Positions 53,563 through 64,000 are shown, counted from the stretch's first letter. The stretch: DNA of 64,000 bases from Bombyx mori (GCF_030269925.1 NC_085111.1:3960142-4024141), one strand, 5' to 3'. Translations and numbers: made by a program. The notes: generated from the letters alone by a model not told the origin.

Positions 53563-54038
53563 TTGATGATGATGAGTTCGTTCAATAATGTACGAAATAA
53601 AAAAAACTCCGCTTGGTAAATGGCAGAATATCCTGTAGATCACGAGTACTCCTTCCCAATGAATGGATAGTAGAAACAGTTCGGTAATTGAAGAATCGCT
53701 ACACGTTCGAACGTTCCGTAATATCGCAACTGACATTTAGCTGCCACACTTAACGATTTGCGGCCGCCGAATCGTTTTCAAAGGCTTACTCGATCAATTT
53801 AATTATGTGAATGGAAATGATAAAAACATGCCGTAAATCGTTGAGGTGGCGTTCGATTCCCGGAATTTGATCGGAAAACATTATTGGTTAAGCTAAACTT
53901 AAACAGTTGTTGTTTTGAAAGGTTAGTTAATATTTGAACTTGTTTGTTAAGACAAATTTGTAAACGTACGGACTAAAATGAAGCGAGCCTATCACAATAA
54001 TTGAATAGAGATGTTGGAAACAAGTCCGAAGTCGTCCG
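53563..54038. other. No gene recognised
   Basis: Contains an isolated ggcgttcgattcccgg (B-box-like) near 53840 but no matching A box. Nothing else was identified. Confidence 0.45.
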
Positions 54039-54493
54039 AAGTCGTCGTGGCCTAAAGGATAAGACGTCCAGTGCATTCGTGTTGAGCGATGCACCGGTGT
54101 TCGAATCCCGCAGGCGGGTACCAATTTTTCTAATGAAATACTTACTTAACAAATGCTCACGATTGACTTCCACGGTGAAGGAATAGCATCGTGTAATAAA
54201 AATCAAACCCACAAAATTATAATGTGCGTAATTACTGTTGGTAGGACCTCTTGTGAGTCCGCAGGGGTACGTACCACCAACCTGCCTATTTCTACCGTGA
54301 AGCAGTAATGCGTTTCGGTTTGAAGGGTGGGGTAGCCGTTTTAACTAACTTGAGACCTTAAAACTTATATCTCAAGGTGTGTGACGCATTTACGTTGTAG
54401 CCCATAGACATCTATGGGCTCCAGTGACCACTTAACACCAGGTGGGCTGTGAGCTCGTCCTCCCACCAAAGCAACAAAAAAATAAAAAATAAA
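54039..54493 (+). repeat. Bm1-like SINE, complete
   Basis: This is the reference copy in the window. It has a tRNA-like head, a middle region ending near tgcgtaattactgttggtag, the body shared by all copies, and an A-rich tail. It starts in a short gtccgaagtcgtccgaagtcg repetition. No protein is encoded; transposition would need LINE proteins in trans. Confidence 0.92.
54048..54109 (+). promoter_or_regulatory. Pol III internal promoter (A and B boxes) of the SINE
   Basis: TGGCCTAAAGG at 54048-54058 fits the A box and GTTCGAATCCC at 54099-54109 the B box, with the spacing normal for a tRNA-derived promoter. Sequence match only. Confidence 0.8.
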
Positions 54494-55835
54494 ACCAGAA
54501 AAATGCTTAAAGAATGATATGGATATTGTACCCGACGGGCAGTCGGATTCAGATACCTAATAGATGGCAGTATCTAAGGGGAAGATTCGATAAATAAAAA
54601 TTGTTTACGAAGCACATTTTTTATTTTTTAGTTATGCTAATCTTTAAGCTACACATAGATTTCTACCCAAACAAATTTCATAATTTTCCGATATTACTGA
54701 TAATGGCTACGTAGTAAAAACGAGCGAAACGACAAGTCGAAAAGAGAAACAATAATGTATTGAGAATTAATGAAATAAAATAAAAATTATTCTTATATAA
54801 AAAATTGCACATTTGTAAAACTTTATGAAAAGAAAAATAGTTCATAGCGTTAAAAAAATAATTAAATGAATTATTGGAAAAGTAATAATTCAACTGAAGA
54901 ATCCCTTATATAAGTTCTTTTTGGATTAGATTAAAAAAATCCTACAATGTGGAATTTAAATAAAAATTAAAATAACTCAAATAACAATTATAAATTTTTA
55001 TATCAACGTTTTTATATCAATTTACAAATGAAACATTACTTAAGAACGATACGTTTCCGAGTTTATTTTACATTCTCGAAACATTACTTTCGAACCAAAT
55101 AGGCATAACTAATGGTTTTCAAATTGTAAAAAGCATTGGTAACAGAATACGGTTAATGTTAACGAAATGTTCTATTAAGCTATTATCATTTTTTTGTAAA
55201 ATTATCCTACATAGCAATACAAATTTATTTCTAGACACTTCATGTGTTTCAATTGTAGTTGAGTATGGTGCCAAAATGCTATTTAATGTCACAACATTTT
55301 CAAAGACACTTTTAATATTTACTCAGAGTTAAATATTATGCATAGTTTATAAATTATTTGGTAGTAGATTAAAATGCCTGGTCAGAAAAATGTAAAATAA
55401 AATCCTGCTAGATACTGTTTTCCTATGGCTAAAACAGAAGTAAGTGTAATTGTTTTGTTTGCCCTTGCACTCTAGCAAATGGGACGATAGAAGCAAAACA
55501 TAAATTTTTAAAGTATATCAAACCTTAATTATCTAAGTCTGAAGCATAAATTTGAAAACACTATATAGTACTTTAAGAATGTGTACAAACCTTTACCTAA
55601 TTACATTAGCTAGCTGTATTTGTAAAGTGAAGTATGTATTGACCTTTAGAATTAATTTAGGTGCCTGCATCTGCTTTGTAGTTTTGTTCTAACTTGGTTA
55701 TTCCACCTGTTTTCATTGATGGGATGGGTTCTCATTGGAATAGGTTTCTGTGGTCTGATAAGCAAGACGCCTGGTCAACGCTTCGATGCTGTGATTATAA
55801 TATGTATATCAATTTGTAAGGAAATTATCATTTAC
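54494..55835. other. AT-rich stretch, no gene seen
   Basis: One of the most AT-rich parts of the window, with short, low-complexity frames. I see no element boundaries. Confidence 0.5.
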
Positions 55836-56298
55836 TAGTGGCTCGCTCCGGCTCTGCTCGGGTGTTTAAGAAACATTTCAACGATATTTGACGTTGATAT
55901 TTTGAACAAATTTGAACGATATTTTTTTACGTTTTATTTTGAACGATATTTTTTTTTAATAAAAGAACACTTATTGCGGCATAACTACAATATTTAGACA
56001 TATGCTGTCGTGACACTTATTGTAAATAATAATGTGTTCTACAAAGCCGTAGTACATTATTTTATTCTATCATCAATAGTATTCGCAGGGCAAGCGATTA
56101 TTTACATAATAATATTTTAGGTATTTTTTTACACTTTGGGTTACATTATTGCAGTTTTAGTAAGGATCCCTAATTTTTCCAAAAAAGATTATAGCCTATG
56201 TCACTCGGGAATAGTGTAGCTTCCAAACAATGAAAGAATTTGTCAAATCAATACAAACAAACAAACAAATCTTTCCACTTTATAATATTAGTATAGAA
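55836..56298 (-). mobile_element. Non-autonomous Helitron, CTAG|T end
   Basis: On the minus strand it begins TCTATACTAATATTATAAAG and ends GAGCGAGCCACTAG before a T. A GC-rich hairpin-like segment (gctccggctctgctcgggt on the plus strand) lies just inside the 3' end. It includes a small internal repeat (aacgatatttttt). Non-coding. Confidence 0.7.
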
Positions 56299-56735
56299 GT
56301 ATAGATTATAATTAATTCCATAAAAATAGCAGTGATTCAACGAAGACTTTTCATGGACAGTACAAAAACATTTTTCCTTTTAAAAGTAATAATAAAATTC
56401 TCATATCCCCCAGAGCAATTAAGATACCGATAATGATTCCTCATTCCGTGGACCTTTAATCGGATAAGTTTTCTTTTTGCTATGAAAGTGAACAGACTGC
56501 GCTTAGGTTCGATGTCCAAGCAAGGCCGCATTTCTCGCGACCCGCAGGAAATCGTACTGTAACATTTCTCCGTATGAATACGTAAATATAGAATTCGTTT
56601 TAATTTGGTTGGTTCCATATAAAAATGCATAGGTACAATAAAAGAAAATAAACTATCGTTATTGGTGTGAATTCGGGTACAAACAAATATCATTAAAAGA
56701 AATTTAATAGTCTATTTTTCCATACTCATTCCAAT
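56299..56735. other. No gene recognised; one 118-codon ORF
   Basis: A minus-strand frame at 56337-56693 has no motif I can place and is not part of a recognised element. I do not call it a gene. Confidence 0.35.
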
Positions 56736-57177
56736 TTTTTTTTTTTATTGCTTAGATGGGTGGACGAGCTCACAGCCCACCTGGTGTTAAGTGGTTACTA
56801 GAGCCCATAGACATCTACAACGTAAATGCGCCACCCACCTTGAGATATAAGTTCTAAGGTCTCAAGTATAGTTACAACGGCTGCCCCACCCTTCAAACCG
56901 AAACGCATTACTACTTCACGGCAGAAATAGGCAGGGTGGTGGTACCCATTCGCGCAGACTCACAAGAGGTCCTACCACCAGTTATTATGCAAATTATAAT
57001 TTTGCGGGTTTCATTTTTATTACACGATGTTATTCCTTCACCGTGGAAGTCAATCGTGAACATTTATTGAGTGCGTATTTCATTAGAAAAATTGGTACCC
57101 GCCTGCGGGATTCGAACACCGGTGCATCGCTCAACACGAATACATCGGACGTCTTATCCGTTAGGCCACGACGAGTT
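56736..57177 (-). repeat. Bm1-like SINE, complete
   Basis: A plus-strand T-tract is followed by the inverted body, middle region and tRNA-like head (ending cttatccgttaggccacgac). It is the mirror of the copy at 54039-54493 with high similarity. The B box is intact (inverted gggattcgaac). Confidence 0.92.
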
Positions 57178-58391
57178 CTATTTATTTTTATGTAGATAAT
57201 TAATTTAATATACATGTCAGAGAAGCCACAATTATTAACACCATCGTCAGACATCATAGGGGCGAATAGGGTGATCGAGCTAAAAGAAATATTTAGTACA
57301 CCAATCGCGTTTGTTGTCTTAGAACAATTTAGAAATCTTCTCTTGATGTTAGCAAACGAAAACAATTGACAGTTCTTAGGACCGAGGCACAGCTATTCAA
57401 GAAGGCTGGTTGGTAAGTGTGATGACGTCTAGGCGTCTCCATCGGCTAGGCTCTGTCGTAGCACGAAATTAGCTGAGTTCCGACGATATCGCAATCGTGC
57501 TGCCATCTCTCGGAAATTGTGCTGTGTTTCGTTTAGCTACCAAACTAATGACCGTCTCCGACATGCAATTACTTTCGTAACAATCTCGAGACAGAAATTA
57601 GGAGGATCTCGGAATAAGATTTTTTTATCGAACATTTTATGTTCTATCTTGAGCATACAAGAAAGAATTATTTAAATAATGGTAATTAAATAAATAATTC
57701 GGCTGTACCCTAATAGTTCGCTTCGTTTAAATGTCAAGCCATTTCGTACTGAGTGTATTGAAACACGTCTGAACAACAACCCTCAACTATCATTAACATT
57801 GTGTTTTGTTTGTCTTGATTTTAACTTTGAGCGAGAACTTTTTATTGTTTACTTATTGCTGTAATTGAGTGTTTGTTGTTATACAGTTTCTCCGTAGGGT
57901 TGGCAGTTATTAATTTTTTGGTTTAAATTCATTTGTTTGTTTGTTTCTGTTCATAGACAAATGAGAGGGAGTTCTTATTAGAAAGTGATTGGAGAAGTGG
58001 CTTCGTCGCTGAAATACGGGATCAGACTGGTTACTGCTGGCCATTCTGGCTTTGATGTTCAATAGCGGCGAGTGCCGGAAAACGTGCCCATTATCGAGAA
58101 GAATGAGGCGGCGAAGCGTGACAGAGAGCTATGAATTCATACAACGCTTCAGGGCACTGCCTTCATTAATATAATAATTTTTCAATGTATATAAAAGTCG
58201 ACGTCTGGATACGTATATATGTGTGTACTTATGTACGTCTACGTATATAGATATGTGATGCACCCTATAGACTCCGAAAGATCAGAACTGCATTACATGA
58301 AATTTTTGATAAATCTTCAGATTGACGTACGTAGCTGGTTATCCTGCGTAACTTGGTAGCAGACAGATCAAAGTGAAATCGAAAATCGGGT
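57178..58391. other. No gene recognised
   Basis: Mixed composition. 57380-57560 is GC-richer, but I found no motif or splice-bounded frame. Short ORFs only. Confidence 0.45.
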
Positions 58392-58406
58392 AGCACAGCG
58401 GCTCAT
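58392..58406. repeat. Target site duplication of R1-type LINE, left
   Basis: agcacagcggctcat is repeated exactly at 59108-59122. Confidence 0.93.
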
Positions 58407-59107
58407 GGGAGGGGTGGCGCCGTGTCCTCGTCGCAAAAATAGGAACCGACTTGTCGTTGCCAAGTGTTGTGGCATCGATGCTCGGCGACGACGAGTCGTG
58501 GAAGGCGATGCTCGACTTCTGCGAGTGCACCATCTCGCAGAAGGAGGCGGCGGGGCGCGTGAGAGACGCACAATCCCGCCGCCGTCGAGCGGGGGCCAGG
58601 GAGGCGGATCTCGCCCAAGCCCTGGCCCTCTAAGTGTTTCGGGTCCCCCTCACATGTCGGTCTGGGGACCGGCGAGGGGGGCCTAAGAATACGACGTGCA
58701 AGCTGCTCTGCACGCGTTTTACGCAAGAGCATCCGGGTGATGGAAGGCCGGCTATCCTCGACCCACGCTGGTTCTGGCCCAGCGGGGTATTCCGTAGGGT
58801 AACCCACTCTAACCGGCGCCATCTAGGCGGGCTTCGGACAGTCTGCCGACCGAGAGGGCTGGTGGTCGTGGCGCCGACGACCGCCAGTTCGGCGTCCCGA
58901 GGGGGAGGGTGATGGGAGAGATGTGCTCCGCACTAAACGCTTCACTTTCCCCCCTTTGCCTTGTCATGAGTTCTGTCTCATGCGAGGTTTGGACGTTGGT
59001 TGTTGAGCGACAGGAGGTTTTAGTCAGTTCGACTCTGACATACCCCGCCCAGTATCCCCAGAAAAGGGCGTAAGTCCGGCGATTTCCTCCTGACCAAAAA
59101 AAAAAAA
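58407..59107 (+). mobile_element. R1-type LINE, 5'-truncated, with 15-bp target duplication
   Basis: A 701-bp GC-rich insert in AT-rich surroundings. It comprises the last codons of ORF2, a 3' UTR of about 460 bp and poly(A), flanked by perfect 15-bp direct repeats. The gctggttctggcccagcgg motif of the UTR recurs, inverted, in the fragment at 12443-12800. Confidence 0.9.
58409..58633 (+). pseudogene. R1-type LINE ORF2, C-terminal 74 residues
   Basis: The frame is open from the truncation point to a stop at 58633. It reads GWRRVLVAKIGTDLSLPSVV, then MLGDDESWKAMLDFCECTI, SQKEAAGRVRD and an Arg-rich end. The pattern LGDDE.W.AM..FCE...SQKE followed by a basic tail is characteristic of R1-clade ORF2 C termini. 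The endonuclease and RT are missing. Confidence 0.75.
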
Positions 59108-59122
59108 AGCACAGCGGCTCAT
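59108..59122. repeat. Target site duplication of R1-type LINE, right
   Basis: An exact copy of 58392-58406, directly after the poly(A). Confidence 0.93.
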
Positions 59123-59442
59123 TTTTGACTAGTAGGGAAAACAGAGTTTATTATTTTCTGTCAATAACTTTAAGCCAACGTCAAACTCCAACAAATTTTC
59201 TTAATATCTTAATTTTTCTAAGCTTTTTATATCAAATAACGTGAATAGAAAAGATGTAACGAACAGGTGTTTGTTTCATACCATAAAAGGAGACAGCGTG
59301 CACAGCTATGGTCTGTAATTAGCGGTTCTAGTTGTTGTTTTGATCCTGTTGTGCTTAGCAGCCAGTTTAACGGATGTTAAACGTGAAATACAGTGTAGAA
59401 GCGATAGCGATTTTCAAGAACACAAGCGCTCTAATTAATTTT
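59123..59442. other. No gene recognised
   Basis: AT-rich with short frames. Confidence 0.5.
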
Positions 59443-59691
59443 CACTGGTGGTAGGACCTCTTGTGAGTCAGCACGGGTAGGTACCACCACCCTGCCTATT
59501 TCTGCCGTGAAGCAGTAATGCGTTTCGATTTGAAGGGTGGGTCAGCCGCTGTAACTATACTGAGACCTTAGAACTTATATCTTAAGGTGAGTGGCGGCAT
59601 TTACGTTGTAGATGTCTATGGGCTCCTGTAACCACTTAACATAAGATGGGCCGCGAGCTCGTCCAGCCATCTAAGCAATAAATAAATAAAA
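59443..59691 (+). repeat. Bm1-like SINE, short form
   Basis: It starts at cactggtggtaggacctctt, the usual boundary of the headless form, runs through the whole body and ends in an (AATA)n tail. Confidence 0.88.
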
Positions 59692-59793
59692 TGGCATTCG
59701 ATTAAATGTTATAAAAAATGTTTTTTTTTATTTCGTAAAGTAAAACTGGTATTTTATTTTCGTAACAAAACATTTTAGATTTTATTGAGAACT

Positions 59794-60035
59794 ATCTGAC
59801 CCGGCATCTTCGTAGTGCCTCAATCGATAAATAAAAGACACATCAAGGGGACACATCAAAGGAAAAACAAAATTGTTTGTTTTTATATAATTCCGAGCTT
59901 TTTTATATTTTTTCACCTTTTAAACCTTCCCTGGACTTCCACGAATAATTCAAGACCAAAATTAGCCAAATCGGTCCAGCCGTTCTCGAGTTTTAGCGTG
60001 ACTAACGAACAGCAATTCATTTTTATATATAGAGA
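59794..60035 (-). mobile_element. Non-autonomous Helitron
   Basis: The minus-strand start TCTCTATATATAAAAATG follows an A. The sequence is colinear with 26471-26745 (cggtccagccgttctcgag, ggacttccac, gtgcctcaatcgataaataa). The 3' end (GGGTCAGATAG before a T) lacks the exact CTRR. Confidence 0.65.
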
Positions 60036-60120
60036 TGATTACGTCGTGTCCTTCTTCAAACGAGGACTGAAGGCTTAACGGTAACCAGCCACTTGTGCCT
60101 ACGACATTGATGAGCTCAAT
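60036..60120 (+). mobile_element. Small LINE remnant
   Basis: gtgtccttcttcaaacgagg followed by an ACGGTAACC segment echoes the C terminus and 3' UTR of the LINE at 5094-5573. Too short for a family call. Confidence 0.45.
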
Positions 60121-60534
60121 GGGTGCTCTTCTCCGCACCACACAAAAATAAATTTAGTTAATTTTTCTTTTTAATATTATCCGCCATTCTAAACGTCTAA
60201 TACACTAACCCAAAAGCCTCATCGAAGGATGTCAATCGTACTGTGCCGCCGGATGTGATGCGGCGGCCATCTGCAGTTCCGGCCGGCGCTCGACTAAAAT
60301 AAAACCGTAATTTATGGCCAGTTTCATAGCATGATCAATGTACTGGTATCATAACAACAACATATTGTGCGAACACCTTTGTGGCTCTCGCGCTGGCTAC
60401 CAACCACCTTTCCTAATGTTATTTTTCCATGAATATTTGTAGCGAGCATAACTTATCGAATGGAATTTTATATTTCATTTTTTAGATTGGTTTTAATTAG
60501 ATGCGACGTTGTTTTATGATAAAAGAGAAATAAA
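60121..60534. other. No gene recognised
   Basis: A GC-rich patch at about 60235-60295 contains no identifiable element. Otherwise AT-rich. Confidence 0.45.
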
Positions 60535-60785
60535 TATACTTTTAATATATAAATCTACAGTGGTTTTTACGGATGTTCCGTTATAACTACTGAACCATGC
60601 ATCCGATTAACTTGAAACTTGGTATCCATGTAGAAAATACGTGTACTTAATGGATAGGCTAATATTTTTATGAGTGTTGGACTCCCTACACTAGTTGCGG
60701 GGGCGTTAATGATAAGAATCTTTGTGGGGGTGAGAAATAATAATGCTAACTTTAAATGCCCAGCGAAGCGGACGGGTACAGCTAG
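60535..60785 (+). mobile_element. Non-autonomous Helitron, sibling of 24685-24920
   Basis: It is colinear with the reverse complement of 24685-24920 (gtggtttttacggatgttcc, gaaacttggtatccatgtag, tttgtgggggtgagaaataa) and ends GGGTACAGCTAG before a T. The 5' TC is not clear. Confidence 0.75.
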
Positions 60786-61370
60786 TATACTTATAATATT
60801 TTTACATTTTCGTGCTTGTGCGTGCAATTTTTTTAAAAAAATCAGCTAATCTCATTTCTAGAGGTTAAAGTAGTTGTTTGCAAATCAACTTCCAAAATAG
60901 ATTTCTTTTTCGCTCGACTGACTAGTACAGAAAATAAAAATAAAGTACGACCTGGACGCGGAATAATATAACATTTTTCTTTAAAATACATACGGCTGAT
61001 TTTTTTTTCTTAATGTTTTTCTTGTTGTCTTTCTCATTTTAAACACAGCTGCAGATGCCTAAAGAAGTTTTCTAAGAAAGTAACATCGGAGTTTGTGATA
61101 AATTGGCGTAGCAATTGATACTTTGAGCCCGAAGTGTGAAAGCGCCGTTAGATATCTCGCTCTCTCTTAGATGTTCGCATTTTATTAACGATTTAACTAT
61201 AAAATCTGTTATTGTTATATAATTATGAATAAAAATTACCACTAAAGTGAAAACAACTTATTTAATTTTGAACTGATTTTCGTATTCATTCTGTTTTCGG
61301 TATTTTCTAACATATTATGTTAGTTCTCTGCTGAAAAGTAAAAACGATACAAGTCAACATCCCACAGACA
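60786..61370. other. No gene recognised
   Basis: AT-rich with short frames only. Confidence 0.5.
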
Positions 61371-61562
61371 CAGCCCACTGAGTTTCTCGCCGGATCTTCT
61401 CAGCGGGTCGCGTTTCCGATCCGGTGGTAGATTCTGCGAGGCACGGCTCTTCCTAGGGTTTGTGTTAGCAACGTCATCAGGTTTGAGCCCCGTGAGCTCA
61501 CTCACTAGTTAAGGTTACGCTAAAGTAGCCTCTCAAGGCTATCAGCTTAGGTAGGGAAAAAA
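61371..61562 (+). mobile_element. Jockey-type LINE 3' tail, 5'-truncated
   Basis: It contains gagtttctcgccggatcttc, cagcgggtcgcg, ggtggtagatt, ctagggtttgtgttagcaac and an end in taggtagggaaaaaaa. It shares its first 60-70 bp with the 3' UTR of the complete LINE at 43524-48676 but then follows the other tail type (3069-3248, 33045-33233). Confidence 0.75.
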
Positions 61563-61805
61563 AAGTCAACATTCCTATAATGCTCGTTGGTATGATTAAT
61601 AACGAATTACAATTTAATCGATTGGTCATTGAACTTCATGTCGTAACGCTTAAGATACTCATATCTTAATGACACAATCGATTGAAAATGGGAAATGTCA
61701 TACTCGAATATCAGCTTTGTCATTAAAATGTGCTGTTTGATGTGATTTATAAAGAGAATTAGTTAACAAACGTGAAGTTACGTACTCGTACGGTACACGG
61801 GGCTA

Positions 61806-61893
61806 TTGATATATAAAATAAATCATAGTTTAAAAAAACTAAAAACTACATATTGATATATAAAATAAATCATAGTTTAAAAAAACTAAAAAA
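61806..61893. repeat. 45-bp tandem duplication
   Basis: ttgatatataaaataaatca plus the following catagtttaaaaaaactaaa segment occurs twice in direct succession, starting near 61807 and 61852. Confidence 0.85.
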
Positions 61894-62060
61894 ACACGCT
61901 TTCTATTAAATTCAACTAAAAAATAGAAAATAAATTTTAATAAATTTAAATTGACAATAGTGTAAAAAATATATATTTTATTGTAAAAAAAAGCGTGTGT
62001 TGCTTTTTAAGATATTATTGAAATAATAATTCTTCTACTCATATCTGTCAGAAAAATATT
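61894..62060. repeat. AT-rich repeat related to 19764-20016
   Basis: caactaaaaaatagaaaata and what follows, and ttcttctactcatatctgt, recur in the inverted-repeat element at 19764-20016 in the same order. The inverted arm on the right is not preserved here. Confidence 0.5.
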
Positions 62061-62135
62061 TATAAACCATGCACCCCCACGCTTCTACAAACATACATAC
62101 AAGTGAAGCGTGTAAAAATAAAGCGTGTAAAAAAA

Positions 62136-62355
62136 CTATCTGGCCCGGCAAACGTTGTTTTGCCATATAAATTATTTCTAGTAAAGATAAATAACCTAGA
62201 TACCGACTGCAGTGCCATCTGCCGGGTTGATTTGTGAATCTAAACCATCCAAGGTTCCACCCAAACGCATACAAAAAAAAACAATCAAATCGGTCCAGCC
62301 GTTTAGGAGGAGTTCAGTGGCAAACACACGCACAGAAGAAATATATATATAAAGA
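62136..62355 (-). mobile_element. Non-autonomous Helitron
   Basis: On the minus strand it starts TCTTTATATATATATT after an A. It contains ggctggaccgattt and ends near GCCGGGCCAGATAG before a T. It is related to 50497-50718 in its gttcagt...acacacgcacagaagaa region. Confidence 0.6.
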
Positions 62356-62712
62356 TATAGTCTAATTTTAATAAAGAAGATGCTTTGCGCTTATCTAACA
62401 TCTGGGATCCTCTTATAAAAACTAGAGCCAAGCAAACTGCCACAGCTCAAGATACTATCAGTTCTGTGTACAATGAAGATCGAGAAATGTTTTTAAGCAA
62501 CAAATTAATGATAGTTAGCATATTATTCAAATATCGACGAGTGTTACTCGTAATAGTCCGTGGCTATGAAAGATTTTACGTATTCGAGAAGTCTGAAATA
62601 ATTTAATCGAAATAAAATAAGGATATTAAGCCGTAAAATTAATTTTTATTACGTCTACAGCTCGCGAAGGTGTAAATAGTACACTATTAGGAACTAGCGT
62701 TTATTTAGATTG
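62356..62712. other. No gene recognised
   Basis: A 73-codon frame at 62385-62606 has no recognisable motif. Otherwise AT-rich. Confidence 0.45.
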
Positions 62713-62720
62713 TTTTAGTG

Positions 62721-62918
62721 CAGGAGTTCCCAAACTTACTTTGTCTACTGCCCACTTTGAGAATAAATTATTTTTTAGCGCCCCCATTTTTTCAGAGAGC
62801 TCAGTCGCTGTCAAAGAGTCGTCCTAGATGAAATCGCCTCCCAAGCCTCTACACAACGCCCCCTTTTAAGCCTGCAGCGCCCACAAGGGGGCGTTATCGC
62901 CCACTTTGAGAAAGGCTG
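62721..62918. mobile_element. hAT-type MITE
   Basis: The 198-bp element has caggagttcccaaactta at the left end and, inverted, a diverged cagcctttctcaaagtgg at the right. The 8-bp direct repeat ttttagtg lies at 62713-62720 and 62919-62926, the duplication size made by hAT transposases. CAG...CTG ends with a TTCCCAAA-type core are common in hAT elements. Non-coding. Confidence 0.85.
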
Positions 62919-62926
62919 TTTTAGTG

Positions 62927-63330
62927 AGTATTTTGTGACGTCAATGACATTTATTGGTTTAGAATTACGTCTTTCTCGCACATGTCACGTTTTCGCTTTG
63001 CTTATACCTACTAGTGAGAAGGTGAGTTTCTTTTGTGCGGGGTATATTGGTGCAACAAACCAAATTGATACAAGTTAGCCACGGTAGCCACTGACAATCG
63101 GATTGAATATATGCTCTACAAAGCTGATTTATTGAATAAAACCTGATTTATTGAATAAAAATATAACTAGATGATGTTTTTTTTTTTTGATAACGCCATC
63201 TTGCTGTGTCTTTAAAGCGGTTAGTTGCCCTCAATTAAGAAAAATAGTATTATTATTCGCCAATAGATGTCGGAAAGAGTTGCTTATTGAAAACATGAAT
63301 AAAACAACATTTTCTGAAAATAAATCGTAG
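62927..63330. other. No gene recognised
   Basis: AT-rich with a poly(T) run at 63178-63188 and a short duplicated tgatttattgaataaa near 63125-63160. Confidence 0.5.
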
Positions 63331-63440
63331 CTAGATCGATTTATCGCCCCCGAAATTCCCTGTATACTAAATTTTATGAAAATCGTTGGAGCAGTTTCCG
63401 TGTTTCAGATTATATACATATACATATATTAGTATACAAG
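63331..63440 (-). mobile_element. Helitron-like fragment
   Basis: It contains gaaaatcgttggagcagttt and ends near atattagtatac, as the other small Helitrons do on this strand. The 3' end is not exact (CTAGC). Confidence 0.4.
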
Positions 63441-63495
63441 AATTGCTAGTTTAAAGGTCGTTTAAAGGTATAAGATATGTAGCTGTATAAGATAT

Positions 63496-63704
63496 GTACC
63501 ACCATCCCGCCTATTTCTGCTGTTAAGCAGTAATGCGTTTCGGTTTGAAGGGTGGGGTAACCGTTGTAACTATATTGAGACCTTAGAACTTATATCTCAA
63601 AGTGTGTGGCGCATTTACGTTGTAGATGTCTATGGGTTCCAGTAACCACTTAATACCAGGTGGGCTGTGAGCTCGTCCACACATCCAGGCAATAAAAAAA
63701 AAAG
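63496..63704 (+). repeat. Bm1-like SINE, 5'-truncated
   Basis: It starts within the body at taccaccatcccgcctattt and runs to an A-tail after tccaggcaat. Low divergence. Confidence 0.85.
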
Positions 63705-64000
63705 CTGTAAATATTCGTTGTGATTGTACTATAAGACTTTTACGAATCTTCTTGGTCGAATCTAAAATACAAAACCAATCCAATTTGATAGGCTCTATAA
63801 AGGAAAAAAATCCAAGATAATATCAAACAAACATTTTCATAATTCTTGTAAAATATCCTGGACGTCTAAAGAATGTATTTTCCGCGTGACTGCGGAAGAC
63901 GCTCGTTTCAGAATAAAGGCCGGAAATTTTCAAGATAACATCACTGAGAAAAGTTCATACTCCATTGTTGTACAGGATTGCTTTAATAAAAAACGTTAAT
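63705..64000. other. No gene recognised
   Basis: AT-rich end of the window with short frames only. Confidence 0.5.

Noticed and set aside
53835..53875. B-box-like gttcgattccc as part of a tRNA or SINE
   Set aside because: No matching A box upstream and no repeat body downstream that I can recognise.
54039..54115. tRNA gene
   Set aside because: A and B boxes are present, but the sequence continues into the SINE body and does not fold as a canonical tRNA. It is a SINE head. The same applies to 50051 and 57110-57177.
56337..56693. 118-codon minus-strand ORF
   Set aside because: The length is above average for the region, but the composition and lack of motifs do not support a gene.

Overview
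The window looks like gene-poor, transposon-rich DNA from a silkworm (Bombyx-type lepidopteran). The main pointers are about a dozen copies of a tRNA-headed SINE that I recognise as Bm1-like, Dong/R4-clade retrotransposons seated in TAA repeats, a maT (DD37D) mariner, lepidopteran-type non-autonomous Helitrons, and Jockey- and R1-type LINEs. Species and family names come from recognition, not from a database search. I found no convincing host protein-coding gene, rRNA gene or stand-alone tRNA gene. Every long open reading frame belongs to a mobile element.

Layout. From 1 to 5.9 kb there is AT-rich DNA with a SINE, truncated LINE tails and an RTE-type LINE end. From 5.96 to 12.4 kb two different R4/Dong-clade elements lie head to tail on the minus strand, separated and flanked by TTA/TAA microsatellite. 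The first is cut off at its 5' end; the second carries one intact ORF of 1279 codons. From 12.4 to 21.4 kb there are SINEs, small LINE remnants, a 101-bp tandem duplication and an AT-rich inverted repeat. A mariner with an open transposase lies at 21.38-22.68 kb. From 23 to 28.5 kb there are LINE tails, Helitrons and SINEs. A nearly full-length APE/RT LINE with a single ORF occupies 28.78-32.83 kb on the minus strand. It is broken only by a 23-N gap flanked by an identical 512-bp sequence, which looks like an assembly error.

The most notable object is at 38.38-49.24 kb. It is a DNA transposon with terminal inverted repeats of about 330-345 bp and a minus-strand ORF of 1496 codons. The protein has N-terminal Cys/His clusters, a large uncharacterised core, a PIN/FEN1-like nuclease region and a C-terminal CXC-type cysteine cluster. 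I place it tentatively in the Academ superfamily. A complete 5153-bp Jockey-clade LINE with two intact ORFs and a perfect 11-bp target duplication is nested just upstream of its start codon, in the opposite orientation. Removing the LINE gives an ancestral transposon of about 5.7 kb.

From 49 to 64 kb there are full-length and short SINEs, several Helitrons with A|TC...CTAG|T termini, a 5'-truncated R1-type LINE end with a perfect 15-bp target duplication, a hAT-type MITE with an 8-bp target duplication, and AT-rich DNA without recognisable genes. The autonomous elements (R4/Dong, Jockey, mariner, Academ-like) could supply enzymes. The SINEs, MITE and small Helitrons are non-autonomous and depend on partners in trans.
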